DNA of 64,000 nucleotides from Hexactinellida sp. DTS-2022 (taxonomy: Eukaryota > Porifera > Hexactinellida). Within the stretch, counting starts at the first letter, position 1. Each line of letters opens with the position of its first letter. Positions 11,880 through 23,270 of this stretch are shown here, piece by piece. The notes beneath the pieces are model-generated. The model made no database searches and was not told where the DNA came from. It worked only from the letters and a program-made list of their open reading frames with translations. The stretch covers positions 8,546,501 through 8,610,500 of the forward strand of contig JAPNXP010000001.1 of NCBI GenBank assembly GCA_028753945.1, written 5' to 3'. A program made the translations under genes and the position numbers.

Positions 11880-12033
11880 TGTAATATTGGGAGTGTCTCT
11901 ATTACTAGATTGATAATTCAGTTACACAAGACTAGAATGCAACAAAGCCTAATTGGTAACTATTTTACTCACTAGTATATAGTCATTCCATACTAAGGAA
12001 TGTTCTAGAATAACCTCCCACTAAGATACTACA
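11880..12033 (-). mobile_element. Gypsy-I 3' LTR (left arm)
   Basis: 154-bp LTR, TGTAGTATCTTAGTGGG...ATATTACA on the minus strand, preceded by a purine-rich tract just downstream of the pol stop. Mirror at 22907-23060. The same LTR family (about 159 bp without its MITE) is at 49629-50095. Confidence 0.85.
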
Positions 12034-12080
12034 CATCTCCCTCCTAATAAAGTAGTCTTGTGTTGCACTGTTCCTCATCC

Positions 12081-12233
12081 TAGTCTTCTGGTTGATACCT
12101 CTTAGTTGGGTAACGAACCCTTTGCGAACGGCGTAATGGTGGAGCTTCTATATGTATTGTTGGGTCAAACTCAGTGACGACTTCATCCGGTGGATACTGA
12201 AAGTATTCATCCTGGTAGTTACCATATTCATAT
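12081..12233 (-). pseudogene. Gypsy-I pol C-terminal fragment (left arm)
   Basis: C-terminal tail of the gypsy-I polyprotein, ending RRSQRVRYPTKRY then a stop, directly upstream of the gypsy-I 3' LTR. It is cut off from the rest of gypsy-I by the inserted gypsy-II. Mirror at 22708-22860. Confidence 0.75.
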
Positions 12234-14994
12234 ATAACAGATAAAGTAAATTTAATAACTGAATAGTTACGAATAATTACAAATCTCAATAGTCCAAAGT
12301 AAAGCGCTAAATAACTATCTAATTCTATATGTCAGTCCTATTATATAATTTCCTTATTGAAGTACATCTGTTATATTATTAGAACCCGCTATATTCCTTC
12401 CCCCTACAATTAGCTAACACTTCGTAATCTTCTAGGTACTTTGGCATACGCCTTGTTCTCTGGGCCCGTGACCTAACACCTATACTTTATACGTTCACCC
12501 CACGGTTTGTAGGTTTTATTGGTGTTGAACTTGAAATATTATAATTTGTTCTGACGGTGGTGACCATTGCACATCGCTTAAAACTGAGTCATTGATAGAA
12601 ACTTTATGTGATGTATCTAACAGGGTACTTGTATTGCTAGATAATTTACTATCTTCTACCAATGATTCATTTATCTTCGAAGTTTCCTTAATTGACTGAT
12701 TGTTAATTAATGGCACATCCCTACAATGTATACCCGGGGCTGTGAGTAAGTATCGTTGCTATATTCATCGTCCATCCGTCGAATATGAGGTTGAAGTCGA
12801 TTAATATGGACCGTCTTGATTCTACCATCCCTGTTCTGGATCGACACATCGACTGGGCCTTTGACTTCTGTTACCTTCCATCCACCTTCCCATCTGTTTT
12901 CGAACTTCTTAGCAACTCCCACATGAGGAATAGGAACCCAAACGTCATCACCTACTTTGAACCTCATTAAATCACTCAAATTCGAATTCCTGTCGTAACA
13001 TTCCTTTTGCCTCCTCTGTGCTTGAATTAGTTGCCCTTCCACGAATTCCCTAATTTCAAACAATTTTCTGCTTAGAGAACATTCGTATGATGTCTGTTCA
13101 TACCAGGAAGTGGTGGCAAATAGCTTATGTTAGGAGACTCTCGTCCGTACATGAGCTGAAAAGATGACACTGCTGTGCTTGAGTGTTTCGAAGTGCGGTA
13201 AGCAAACAATACTAATTGAAGGTATTTCTCCCAGTCCTCATTTCTTTCCACATAGCATCGCAACATCTGAAGAACCGTTCGGTTACTTCTTTCCACCAAA
13301 CCATTGCCTTGAGGGTGGTAAGGCGTGGTGTGAGTTTTCCGAATTCCAAGTACCCTGCAAGTTTCCTTCAGGAGCTGCGACTCAAAGTTTCGTCCTTGAT
13401 CAGAATGAAGGAATTCTGGGATTCCATATCTAGAAAATATCTCTACCAGAATTTCTATTATTGTTTCTGACTTTTGATTAGACATCGGATAACATTCCAA
13501 CCACTTTGTGAACGCATCTTCTACAACTAACAGATACCTATTCCCCTTACTACTCACCGGCACTTCCAGGACATCTACTTGAAGTAGTTGCATTGTACGC
13601 CCAATAGGTGTATTCATTAATGGGGCCTTAGTCGGAACCGAAAGTTTGGCTTTCTGACATGTTTCACATGATCTTACATACTCAATTACATCCGAACTCA
13701 TATTAATCCAGTAGGCTAAATCCTTTAGGTGACTTAAGGTACGCTCGGTCCCTTGGTGACCAGCATCATCATGTGCTTGGCAGAGCAAATCACGGTGCAT
13801 TACCTTAGGTGCAATAATAACAGTCTGAAGATTAGAAAAGGGTTGAATCTTGTAATTTCGGGTAACAACCCCATTGACTAGTTGCAACTGAAAACGAATC
13901 TGATTATAACGTTTAAGCTCTGTTTGATTCCATTCGGAAGCCAAAAAACGTTGTGAAATCGGGATTACCTCTAATTCATACAATACTTTTCCCAATACCG
14001 GATCATTAAGTTGTTTGATTCTAATTTCTTCCATTGTCGGTAATCGGGATATTCCTGTAAGCGCACAATGTACTTCCTCATGCGAGGAGTTCTGGTTCGG
14101 GTTATCAGAACTATTTGGAGTAGAACGAGATAATGCATCTGCATTATCATTTGTACTACCTGGCCTTACTGTATGATAAAATCAAATTATTGCAGCATTA
14201 CAGCCCAGCGCCATAACCGCCCCCACGCTCTTTTGCTTTGCTAGCCACTCCAAGGGCTTATGATGTGTGAGTACGACAAACTCCCTTCCCAATAAATAAT
14301 GTCGGAAGCGTTTTACTGACTCCACAATTGCGAGGCACTCCAATTCAATTGTACTGTAGTTTCTTTCAGCATTTCTTAATCCTCTACTGTAGTATGCTAC
14401 CATCTGACCCTCTTGTTCTAGTACATCCCCCAAACCTGTTCCACTCGCATCCGTACACAGAGTAAACTTCTTTCCAAAATCTGGACAAGTTAATATTGGT
14501 TGTGAAGTTAATAACTCTTTAAGTTTCTTGAAAGCAAAATCGGCATGGTCATTCCAGACAAATGGTATATCTTTGGCCAATAATGAGTTTAAGGGCTGTG
14601 CTATATACACGTATAGATGCAAAATTCTGAATATATCTCCGATAGTAGTTTGCTAAACCCAAAAACTGTTTTAATTCTCTCTGATTCGCGGGTTGTGATC
14701 ATTGCTTGATGCATTCTACTTTAGACGTTTCCGGTAACATGCCCATCTCATTGAATGTGTGTCCTAAGTAGGAAACTGAGTGTTTACCGATTTCACATTT
14801 CCTACCGTGTAATGTTAAATTGTTGTCACGAAGTCGTTGCAGCACTTTACAGAGAGTTATTCGATGTGATTTCACATCTGTTGAGAAGACTAAAATGTCA
14901 TCAATAAAGTTATCAGTGCAATCATTAAGTCCAATAAGAACTTGGTCCATGATTCTCTGAAATTGGCTGGGTCCACCAGTGAGTCCGAATGGCA
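12234..14994 (-). mobile_element. Gypsy-II Ty3/gypsy retrotransposon, 3' part only (left arm)
   Basis: Contains the 3' LTR (12234-12394), pol tail and integrase (12516-14034), RNase H (14182-14622) and the second half of RT (14699-14994). It stops abruptly inside the RT PFGL motif, the inner boundary of the left palindrome arm. Domain details are given for the complete copy at 15812-22707. The same damaging changes are present in both arms, including His for Asp in the RNase H motif THHKPL. Confidence 0.9.
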
Positions 14995-15040
14995 TGAGGG
15001 ACACCCCGGAATATCCAGAATGAAAGTCTAGCTCGTGGGT
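14995..15040 (-). other. Chimeric breakpoint block between palindrome arm and spacer
   Basis: About 45 bp that reads on the minus strand as a different gypsy RT fragment (LDFHSGY...MPFGL). It joins the left arm exactly at the shared RT motif PFGL on one side and an oppositely oriented integrase on the other. It looks like a recombination junction. Confidence 0.55.
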
Positions 15041-15816
15041 TCGTCTGGTGGCCGGGAATGGACGGCCACCTCGAAGAAAGGGTGAAGAACTGTGAACAAT
15101 GTCAATTTAACCGACACTCACCTGCAAAGTTTCCCTTACATCCATGGGAATGGCCGCGACGTCTTTGGGGAAGGGTTCATATCGACTACGCTGGCCCATT
15201 CCTCGGGAAGATGTTTCTCTTAATAATCCAAACCTTTAAGGAAGCGATGAAAAAAGATGCAACAGATTCCTTACAAACAAGGGTGTCAAGGTTTCTATTT
15301 AATTATCGAAATACACCTCACTCTACGACCGGGGTTTCCCCAGGTGAGTTATTGCTTGGCAGACAACCTAGGACCCACTTGAGTCTTTTGATTCCAAGTA
15401 CAGCATCCCCGGTTGCTCGCCGTCAGGAAGACCAAAAGAGAAGATACGACACTAATACAGTAGATGTCGGATATAAGCACACCGGTTATAAGAACAAATC
15501 GGATATAAGAACACTATGTTGGGAAACGGTTGCCATATACCCTGTATAATTTATGTCGGTTATAAGCACATTAAGTGCAGTTCCCGACGATGTGCTTATA
15601 ACCGGCATCCACTGTACTAGGGATAAATCTATGCAAGACGGGGACAAGGTTTTGATACTTGATTTTACATCAATTAAGACTAAATGGATAATAGGAAAGA
15701 TCATGCATCAAAGCGGCCCAATGTCGTACAACATAAAGCTAGATTATGGTAGGATGGTAAAACGTCATAAAGATCACGTTAGACCTTACACGGGGACAAC
15801 CGAAACATATGTATAG
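15041..15816 (+). pseudogene. Gypsy-I integrase/pol fragment interrupted by a MITE
   Basis: Plus-strand integrase region: zinc-binding end (WWPG, CEQCQFNRHS), start of the DDE core (HIDYAGPF), then an internal deletion that jumps to the NYRNTPHSTTG motif, and a C-terminal integrase module (KWIIGKI...KRHKDHVRPY). A 157-bp MITE interrupts it at 15458-15614. It ends where the gypsy-II LTR begins, with TATG at 15808-15811 duplicated at 22708-22711; the gypsy-I tail resumes at 22708. So this is the upstream half of a gypsy-I element split by gypsy-II. Non-functional. Confidence 0.8.
15458..15614. mobile_element. Tc1/mariner-type MITE with TA TSD
   Basis: 157 bp; ends CAGTAGATGTCGG / CCGGCATCCACTG, extended by TATAAGCACA, with TA on both sides (15456-57, 15615-16). 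Excision would restore the reading frame of the host integrase fragment. Confidence 0.85.
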
Positions 15817-15975
15817 CGGGATTCTAATAATATAACAGATGTACTTCAATAAGGAAATTATATAATAGGACTGACATATAGAATTAGATAGTTATTTAGC
15901 GCTTTACTTTGGACTATTGAGATTTGTAATTATTCGTAACTATTCAGTTATTAGATTTACTATATCTGTTATATT

Positions 15976-17700
15976 CAGTGGCGTAGCCAGCTCTAGACTT
16001 GTGGTGGTGCCTCGGTGCCTCGGTGGTGCATGGGCTCATCTCGGTGGTGCGTCGGTGGTGTATGGGATCCTCGCGGTGGTGCGTCGGTGGTGATGGGCTC
16101 ATCTCGGTGGTGCACGGGGTTGTCTTTTCTACCCTCCCCTCCCCCTATATCCCAAACAATCCTTGGCAATTCACAAAGTGCAAATCAATTTGCGAACGAA
16201 GTATAATCGGGCCGGTGATAGGCGAATTAACTACGCACAAACGTCGAGGGATTTTCCAAAAGTTCATGTACAGTCCACAAAAAATTATATCCGAGATGTA
16301 TTCCATTTCAAACATAGTGTATACAAGTATCGAAGATGATTGGGAATGCCGTTGTGCAGTTCTTAGATATTGAAGTATCTCCTTTTAAAATTTTCGAATT
16401 TCTTGTCCGATCGAAGGTGCTATCACCTTACTCTGCAGGGTAAAAATGCCACATTGGGAGGACTAAAGTTTCAGATCTCGGGCATACGTTTTCGAGTTTG
16501 GGAATTTCTTCAGATCAATCTAACGTAGAATCGAATATTTAATGGCCTCATCCTCAAGTCAAAAAGAAGTAAAACATTTCTTGGGATAAGCAGGATATTA
16601 TCGTCGAAGATTTTCCTTCTATAGAAAATCCATTAATTTCCTTGCTGAGGACCAGGGACGTTGCCAGGATATTTCACCTAGGGGGGGCATAGAAATTGCC
16701 AGGGGGGGCAAACATTATATTGGTGTTAGATCTAGCAGTTGACGTTACCAAAAACTAGGCGATAAAGATGAAGCTTTCTAGTTTAATGTCCTGCAAAGTA
16801 TGAAAAGTAGCCTACAAAAATCAACACATTAACAAGAATTTTGCACTCCAGCAAAAACTACAGCTTAACTACTAGCTATAATGACAGTAAAAGTCAATTT
16901 TGACAGGTAACAGGTCTAAAGTAAAAGGTATATTGGGTTTATAAAACAGTTGATTAGAAGTTAGAACCAAAGTTGCCAAAATAACTAGGAATATCCTACA
17001 AGACGCATCTAGATTGTCAACAGTCCATTCCTGTCAACTGTACAGGGATTTCAACCATTTTGAATGTTCTGTCCAGGCATACAGGGATGTAATAAATTGG
17101 TATATGGATTACTAGTTTGGATAAATTATAGATTGTTTGTCGAATAATACCTAAAAATGCCTAACCCTAAATGTAGCATTATGTTTTGTGTAAATTAATA
17201 CCCTATTCAAGCGTACATGGATTCTCTGTACAAAATATATATTTCTATATTATCTGCGTTCATACTTGATTAAATTGATTTATGTCAAACTTAATAAGAA
17301 TAAATTTCATTATCGTATGTATATCTTGACATACATAATAAAATGTTTTGGTTAGTGTAATTCGTTTAGTCTAAGTGTAGATTTACATTTTAGACGAGCG
17401 AGCGAAGCTTACGAGAAAAAAATTTGAGGTGTCTAGGCATCTTGACCAATCTATAGGGGAAAATCGGAGCCTTGGCGACTTCCCTGCTGAGGACAGATAT
17501 GAGTTTTAAATCATGTTATTTTTAAGTGTTCATTTCAATCAAGGTTATTTTAAAGTGGTATTTCAATCACTACAAGTGATGATTTGGGAATTAATGCTTA
17601 CTACTTAAGGTGTATAAAAAATGCACACCACCTCAGGTGGCGCGCAAAAACATTTTGGTGGTGCGCCGCACCACCGCGCACCACCCTGGCTACGCCACTG
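15976..17700. mobile_element. Non-autonomous hAT element, 1725 bp
   Basis: Perfect ends CAGTGGCGTAGCCAG / CTGGCTACGCCACTG with exact 8-bp TSD GTTATATT (15968-15975, 17701-17708), typical of hAT. It lies two bases downstream of the gypsy-II 5' LTR. Both ends carry GGTGGTGCG-rich repeats (about 16005-16115 and 17628-17690), and a G-run segment (GGGGGGGCA) occurs near 16680. No transposase was recognised in it. Confidence 0.95.
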
Positions 17701-17732
17701 GTTATATTAGTAGCAGAGAGTGGTTCTCATTG

Positions 17733-18200
17733 AGATGGCTAACTTGGTTCAAGTGGATAAATTTGAAAATGGTGATGTGGAAGATTTCATTGATCATTTC
17801 GAAATATGCTCTTTAGCGAACGAGTGGTAGTATCTGAAGAAGCCTTTAATGATCGCTACGTGTCTAAAGGGAGAAGCTTTAGAAGTTTATAAATCATTGA
17901 ATGTCGATGATCGTAAAGAATATGGAATAGTTGTGACCGCATTGCGAGAAGCATTTAAGCCGGAGGATATTAAATTCACTTCATTGAGTGAATTTCACGA
18001 ACGGACGATATATCCAGGGGAGAGCCCCCAGAAGTTTCTTTTTGAACTTAAACGTCTCCTCAAGAAAGCTTTTCCGGAAATGGTTGAAGAGGCTAGAGAG
18101 CAGCTGGTATTCGAACAATATATATACGTGGCCTCCCAAAGTTTGTATATGAGAAAATTCGTACCTCCCCAGACGTAAGAACATCTAATGAGGCAATGAA
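17733..18200 (+). pseudogene. Gypsy-II gag (capsid region)
   Basis: Starts MANLVQVDKFENGD shortly after the LTR and continues with a retrotransposon gag capsid-like segment (ATCLKGEALEVY, ALREAF, ESPQKFLFELKRL). An in-frame TAG near 17828 and loss of frame near 18178 inactivate it. It would build the intracellular particle. Confidence 0.8.
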
Positions 18201-18378
18201 GAGGTTCAAATACTCATAAGACTGCAGGTAGAAGTGCAACCCAGAGTTCTGAATATGTAGCCACTATAGACTCAAAAACAAAAACAGAGATGGTGGACGA
18301 AGGTATTAGTATTAAGATTGCTTCTTTCCCCTTCGGAAAGAAGCAATTGATGAAGCAGTTAGAGTTATTACAGAAAAG

Positions 18379-18690
18379 TTGGGATTGATAGGCATTCCAA
18401 AAGATCATGATTATGCTTTCACTGTGCAAAGAAGGAATATGCGATATTCCCCAGAAGGAAGAAAACAGAGATATGACTCGAAATGTTCCGTTTGTGGAGA
18501 AAGGGACCATCACGCACAAATCTGTCCAAGTTCCCGCCGGGATTCCAGAAGGCAGATTCGTTGTTTTAATTGCAATCAGATAGGACATTTAATGAATAAT
18601 TGTCCAGATCGTCCTACAGGACAGACTTTAAACTACAAGGGACCTGTCGGGAGAGCCAAGACATGGTCCCAGAACTTCTAAATATGGCTC
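18379..18690 (+). pseudogene. Gypsy-II nucleocapsid with two CCHC knuckles
   Basis: Two zinc knuckles of form CX2CX4HX4C: CSVCGERDHHAQIC and CFNCNQIGHLMNNC, linked by a basic stretch. They bind element RNA. The frame is offset from the capsid part upstream. Confidence 0.85.
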
Positions 18691-18759
18691 CATCAATTCG
18701 TGTTGCACTACCAACGACAGTTTCGTGGCATTGTGTAAACCGGTTCAACCAATATGCTT

Positions 18760-19404
18760 TGTAGCTCAAGTTGAGGGCACGGATTGTAAAACTATGTTAG
18801 ACAGCGGATCTTCTGTCAGTCTTATTGCAGACGTTGTTATTAAAAATCTTTAGAGAAGTCAGGCCTAAGCCAGCAGGACAACTATTGTTAACAGCCTCTG
18901 GAAAGAGGATGCATTCTCTTGGCGAAGTAGATTTAGAAATTGAAATTGGGAATTTAAGGACTATCCAAAAATTCATAGTAGCTTCACCGTTAATTACAGA
19001 CTGTGTTTTAGGCACAGATTTCTTGGCGAGGCATCGGATTAATCTTGACTTTGGAAACAGGGTGGCAACTGGTCCTACTATTGGTAGGATTAACTCTTCA
19101 GAGTTGTCTTCAGATAATTTAGATAATTCAGGAGGTGTAAGTTCTTGTCCAATATACGAAGAATTTCAGTTTCATCCAGAGCCATATTTACAAGTAGCGT
19201 CAATAAATCAGGCAGATGAAAAGGATTGGAAATGCTTGGGAACGGTCCCTAGATACGATCAGTCACCAATTATCGATTTTCCGGATACGAATGAAGAATT
19301 TATCGATATAATTGAACAATTTCGGGAGTCATTCTCTTCGGTTCCTGGAGTAGCGATTGTCGATCTTTTTCCAATTCGTACTGGCGAAACAACACCGGTT
19401 AAAG
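18760..19404 (+). pseudogene. Gypsy-II aspartic protease region
   Basis: The active-site motif LDSGSS is at about 18797; the frame then shifts and continues with conserved protease sequence (CVLGTDFLARHRINLDF, about 18995-19050) and an acidic linker up to the MITE. The frame break between the active site and the rest makes it a pseudogene. Confidence 0.75.
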
Positions 19405-19569
19405 CAAGGCCGAATTAAGGGGGGAGCTATGGGTGCTGCAGCACCAGGGCCCAGGGCCTGAGGAACCCATTAGGGGCCCGCATAGCGTGCCTTTAGAGAG
19501 TGTAAGACAAATAGGGGGCCTGAAATTTTGTACAGCACCAGGGCCCAGACGACTCTTAATGCGGCCCTG
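19405..19569. mobile_element. hAT-like MITE between protease and RT of gypsy-II
   Basis: 165 bp; ends CAAGGCCGAATTAAG and CTTAATGCGGCCCTG; exact 8-bp TSD GGTTAAAG (19397-19404, 19570-19577). Rich in GGGCCC/CAGCACCAGGG motifs. Confidence 0.85.
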
Positions 19570-20241
19570 GGTTAAAGTACCACCGAGGATGATACCCCAA
19601 GCATATCAACAGGAAATGATGTCACAAATTCAAGAAATGCCTGATAAGAATATTATTAAAAGATCAAGTAGTCCTTGGCCTGGCTTGCTCCTCCAGTACT
19701 CATTTTTAAAAAAGATGGCAACGTTCGCTTTTGTATCGATTATAGAAATTTGAATAAAGTTACTCAAAAAGATGCATATCCCTTGCCGTTTCCCGATCAA
19801 GTCCAAGACAAGCTCAATGGGATTAAATATTTTGCAAAGTTAGACCTTAACTCAGGTTACTGGCAAATACCTGTATTGGAATCGGAAAGAGAAAAAACGG
19901 TCTTTTCTCCAGGACCAGGGATGGGACTCTTCGAATTTAATGTGTTGCCGTTCGGACTCACTGGTGGACCCAGCCAATTTCAGAGAATCATGGACCAAGT
20001 TCTTATTGGACTTAATGATTGCACTGATAACTTTATTGATGACATTTTAGTCTTCTCAACAGATGTGAAATCACATCGAATAACTCTCTGTAAAGTGCTG
20101 CAACGACTTCGTGACAACAATTTAACATTACACGGTAGGAAATGTGAAATCGGTAAACACTCAGTTTCCTACTTAGGACACACATTCAATGAGATGGGCA
20201 TGTTACCGGAAACGTCTAAAGTAGAATGCATCAAGCAATGA
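19570..20241 (+). pseudogene. Gypsy-II reverse transcriptase
   Basis: RT fingers/palm motifs: IDYRNLNKVT, KLDLNSGYWQ, LPFGLTGGPSQFQ and FIDDILVFS, where the two Asp of the YxDD-type box are kept (FIDD). A frameshift lies just upstream near 19675, and a stop at 20239-20241 separates RT from RNase H. Arm identity with the left copy starts at about 19946, inside the LPFGL motif. Confidence 0.9.
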
Positions 20242-20317
20242 TCACAACCCGCGAATCAGAGAGAATTAAAACAGTTTTTGGGTTTAGCAAACTACTATCG
20301 GAGATATATTCAGAATT

Positions 20318-20758
20318 TTGCATCTATACGTGTATATAGCACAGCCCTTAAACTCATTATTGGCCAAAGATATACCATTTGTCTGGAATGACCATGCCGA
20401 TTTTGCTTTCAAGAAACTTAAAGAGTTATTAACTTCACAACCAATATTAACTTGTCCAGATTTTGGAAAGAAGTTTACTCTGTGTACGGATGCGAGTGGA
20501 ACAGGTTTGGGGGATGTACTAGAACAAGAGGGTCAGATGGTAGCATACTACAGTAGAGGATTAAGAAATGCTGAAAGAAACTACAGTACAATTGAATTGG
20601 AGTGCCTCGCAATTGTGGAGTCAGTAAAACGCTTCCGACATTATTTATTGGGAAGGGAGTTTGTCGTACTCACACATCATAAGCCCTTGGAGTGGCTAGC
20701 AAAGCAAAAGAGCGTGGGGGCGGTTATGGCGCTGGGCTGTAATGCTGCAATAATTTGA
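20318..20758 (+). pseudogene. Gypsy-II RNase H
   Basis: RNase H motifs TDASGTGLG (first Asp) and YSTIELECLA (Glu) are present, but the usual TDHKPL motif reads THHKPL, so an active-site Asp is replaced by His. The same change is in the left arm (14182-14622). It degrades the RNA strand in RNA:DNA hybrids in active elements. Confidence 0.85.
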
Positions 20759-20905
20759 TTTTATCATACAGTAAGGCCAGGTAGTACAAATGATAATGCA
20801 GATGCATTATCTCGTTCTACTCCAAATAGTTCTGATAACCCGAACCAGAACTCCTCGCATGAGGAAGTACATTGTGCGCTTACAGGAATATCCCGATTAC
20901 CGACA

Positions 20906-22233
20906 ATGGAAGAAATTAGAATCAAACAACTTAATGATCCGGTATTGGGAAAAGTATTGTATGAATTAGAGGTAATCCCGATTTCACAACGTTTTTTGGC
21001 TTCCGAATGGAATCAAACAGAGCTTAAACGTTATAATCAGATTCGTTTTCAGTTGCAACTAGTCAATGGGGTTGTTACCCGAAATTACAAGATTCAACCC
21101 TTTTCTAATCTTCAGACTGTTATTATTGCACCTAAGGTAATGCACCGTGATTTGCTCTGCCAAGCACATGATGATGCTGGTCACCAAGGGACCGAGCGTA
21201 CCTTAAGTCACCTAAAGGATTTAGCCTACTGGATTAATATGAGTTCGGATGTAATTGAGTATGTAAGATCATGTGAAACATGTCAGAAAGCCAAACTTTC
21301 GGTTCCGACTAAGGCCCCATTAATGAATACACCTATTGGGCGTACAATGCAACTACTTCAAGTAGATGTCCTGGAAGTGCCGGTGAGTAGTAAGGGGAAT
21401 AGGTATCTGTTAGTTGTAGAAGATGCGTTCACAAAGTGGTTGGAATGTTATCCGATGTCTAATCAAAAGTCAGAAACAATAATAGAAATTCTGGTAGAGA
21501 TATTTTCTAGATATGGAATCCCAGAATTCCTTCATTCTGATCAAGGACGAAACTTTGAGTCGCAGCTCCTGAAGGAAACTTGCAGGGTACTTGGAATTCG
21601 GAAAACTCACACCACGCCTTACCACCCTCAAGGCAATGGTTTGGTGGAAAGAAGTAACCGAACGGTTCTTCAGATGTTGCGATGCTATGTGGAAAGAAAT
21701 GAGGACTGGGAGAAATACCTTCAATTAGTATTGTTTGCTTACCGCACTTCGAAACACTCAAGCACAGCAGTGTCATCTTTTCAGCTCATGTACGGACGAG
21801 AGTCTCCTAACATAAGCTATTTGCCACCACTTCCTGGTATGAACAGACATCATACGAATGTTCTCTAAGCAGAAAATTGTTTGAAATTAGGGAATTCGTG
21901 GAAGGGCAACTAATTCAAGCACAGAGGAGGCAAAAGGAATGTTACGACAGGAATTCGAATTTGAGTGATTTAATGAGGTTCAAAGTAGGTGATGACGTTT
22001 GGGTTCCTATTCCTCATGTGGGAGTTGCTAAGAAGTTCGAAAACAGATGGGAAGGTGGATGGAAGGTAACAGAAGTCAAAGGCCCAGTCGATGTGTCGAT
22101 CCAGAACAGGGATGGTAGAATCAAGACGGTCCATATTAATCGACTTCAACCTCATATTCGACGGATGGACGATGAATATAGCAACGATACTTACTCACAG
22201 CCCCGGGTATACATTGTAGGGATGTGCCATTAA
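20906..22233 (+). pseudogene. Gypsy-II integrase
   Basis: N-terminal HHCC finger (HQGTERTLSHL ... CETCQ), catalytic core with Asp in LLQVDVLEV, Asp in LHSDQGRNF and Glu in NGLVERSNR, the last two separated by 35 residues (DD35E). C-terminal part (21877-22233) with VGDDVWV and a chromodomain-like segment after a stop/frameshift near 21868. The catalytic triad is intact, but the frame is broken. Mirror at 12707-14034. Confidence 0.88.
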
Positions 22234-22546
22234 TTAACAATCAGTCAATTAAGGAAACTTCGAAGATAAATGAATCATTGGTAGAAGATAGTAAATTATC
22301 TAGCAATACAAGTACCCTGTTAGATACATCACATAAAGTTTCTATCAATGACTCAGTTTTAAGCGATGTGCAATGGTCACCACCGTCAGAACAAATTATA
22401 ATATTTCAAGTTCAACACCAATAAAACCTACAAACCGTGGGGTGAACGTATAAAGTATAGGTGTTAGGTCACGGGCCCAGAGAACAAGGCGTATGCCAAA
22501 GTACCTAGAAGATTACGAAGTGTTAGCTAATTGTAGGGGGAAGGAA
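22224..22546 (+). pseudogene. Gypsy-II pol tail
   Basis: Low-complexity Ser/Asn-rich tail, then a basic RTRRMPKYLEDYEV segment in another frame, running into the polypurine tract and LTR. Mirror at 12395-12716. Confidence 0.55.
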
Positions 22547-22707
22547 TATAGCGGGTTCTAATAATATAACAGATGTACTTCAATAAGGAAATTATATAAT
22601 AGGACTGACATATAGAATTAGATAGTTATTTAGCGCTTTACTTTGGACTATTGAGATTTGTAATTATTCGTAACTATTCAGTTATTAAATTTACTTTATC
22701 TGTTATA

Positions 22708-22860
22708 TATGAATATGGTAACTACCAGGATGAATACTTTCAGTATCCACCGGATGAAGTCGTCACTGAGTTTGACCCAACAATACATATAGAAGCTCCA
22801 CCATTACGCCGTTCGCAAAGGGTTCGTTACCCAACTAAGAGGTATCAACCAGAAGACTAG
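22708..22860 (+). pseudogene. Gypsy-I pol C-terminal fragment (right arm)
   Basis: Continuation of the gypsy-I frame interrupted at 15811 by gypsy-II; ends RRSQRVRYPTKRY then a stop, followed by a purine tract (TATTAGGAGGGAGA) and the LTR. Confidence 0.75.
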
Positions 22861-22906
22861 GATGAGGAACAGTGCAACACAAGACTACTTTATTAGGAGG
22901 GAGATG

Positions 22907-23060
22907 TGTAGTATCTTAGTGGGAGGTTATTCTAGAACATTCCTTAGTATGGAATGACTATATACTAGTGAGTAAAATAGTTACCAATTAGGCTTTGTTG
23001 CATTCTAGTCTTGTGTAACTGAATTATCAATCTAGTAATAGAGACACTCCCAATATTACA
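22907..23060 (+). mobile_element. Gypsy-I 3' LTR (right arm)
   Basis: TGTAGTATCTTAGTGGG...CCAATATTACA, 154 bp; mirror of 11880-12033. Same family as the LTR at 49629-50095. Confidence 0.85.
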
Positions 23061-23151
23061 CCTCTTATCAAGGAACACCTCCAATCCTCCATATCAGGAA
23101 CACTTCTCACCAGTCCCCAAAGTGTTCCCTAATTGGAGGTTTACTGTATAT

Positions 23152-23270
23152 AACGTCCCTTTCTACCATTTTACATGGTAGAATGGGTGAGGATTAAGGC
23201 CGTACAGCGGCCGTTAACTTTGGTACGTAGCACCGATCCGTCGCAAAGCGACCGAGACCGAAGGGCTCGT
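23152..23270 (+). repeat. Serial-hairpin cassette (right arm)
   Basis: Mirror of 11670-11788. Hairpins in order: CTACCATTTTACATGGTAG, GGCCGTACAGCGGCC, GTCGCAAAGCGAC, CGAGACCGAAGGGCTCG. Confidence 0.6.

Larger units (their letters stand above)
1945..14994 (-). repeat. Left arm of the giant inverted duplication
   Basis: Mirror of 19946-34597. From about 4177 to 14994 every paired coordinate sums to 34940, so there is no net indel in about 10.8 kb, and all large encoded proteins match residue for residue except isolated changes (one Ala/Val in the P-element C-terminal part, two changes near 4200-4340). Outside about 4.2 kb small indels appear (sum 34939 at 3708, 34960 at 2543), and near 2.05 kb mismatches are frequent. 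The inner end lies in the PFGL motif of a gypsy RT. The right-arm hAT at 32826-34419 is absent here. Confidence 0.95.
15812..22707 (+). mobile_element. Gypsy-II Ty3/gypsy LTR retrotransposon (complete but decayed)
   Basis: 5' LTR 15812-15973 and 3' LTR 22547-22707 (about 161 bp, TATAGCGGG...CTGTTATA), flanked by TATG (15808-15811, 22708-22711). A purine-rich tract (GTAGGGGGAAGGAA) precedes the 3' LTR. Order gag, CCHC, protease, RT, RNase H, integrase is the Ty3/gypsy order. It sits inside gypsy-I. Later insertions: hAT at 15976-17700 and MITE at 19405-19569. Several stops and frameshifts make it inactive. Its 3' part lies in the right palindrome arm. Confidence 0.9.

Noticed and set aside
11793-11885. 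Mariner-type MITE beside the gypsy-I LTR (CAGTAAACCTCCAATTAGG)
   Set aside because: Only the left end is convincing; the right end merges with the LTR edge, so limits cannot be set.
13164-13470. Plus-strand ORFs of 84 and 89 residues
   Set aside because: They are antisense to the gypsy-II integrase, which shows clear catalytic motifs.
15999-16373. ORF of 124 residues in the hAT element
   Set aside because: Starts in the GGTGGTGCG repeats, has no transposase motif, and is probably chance.
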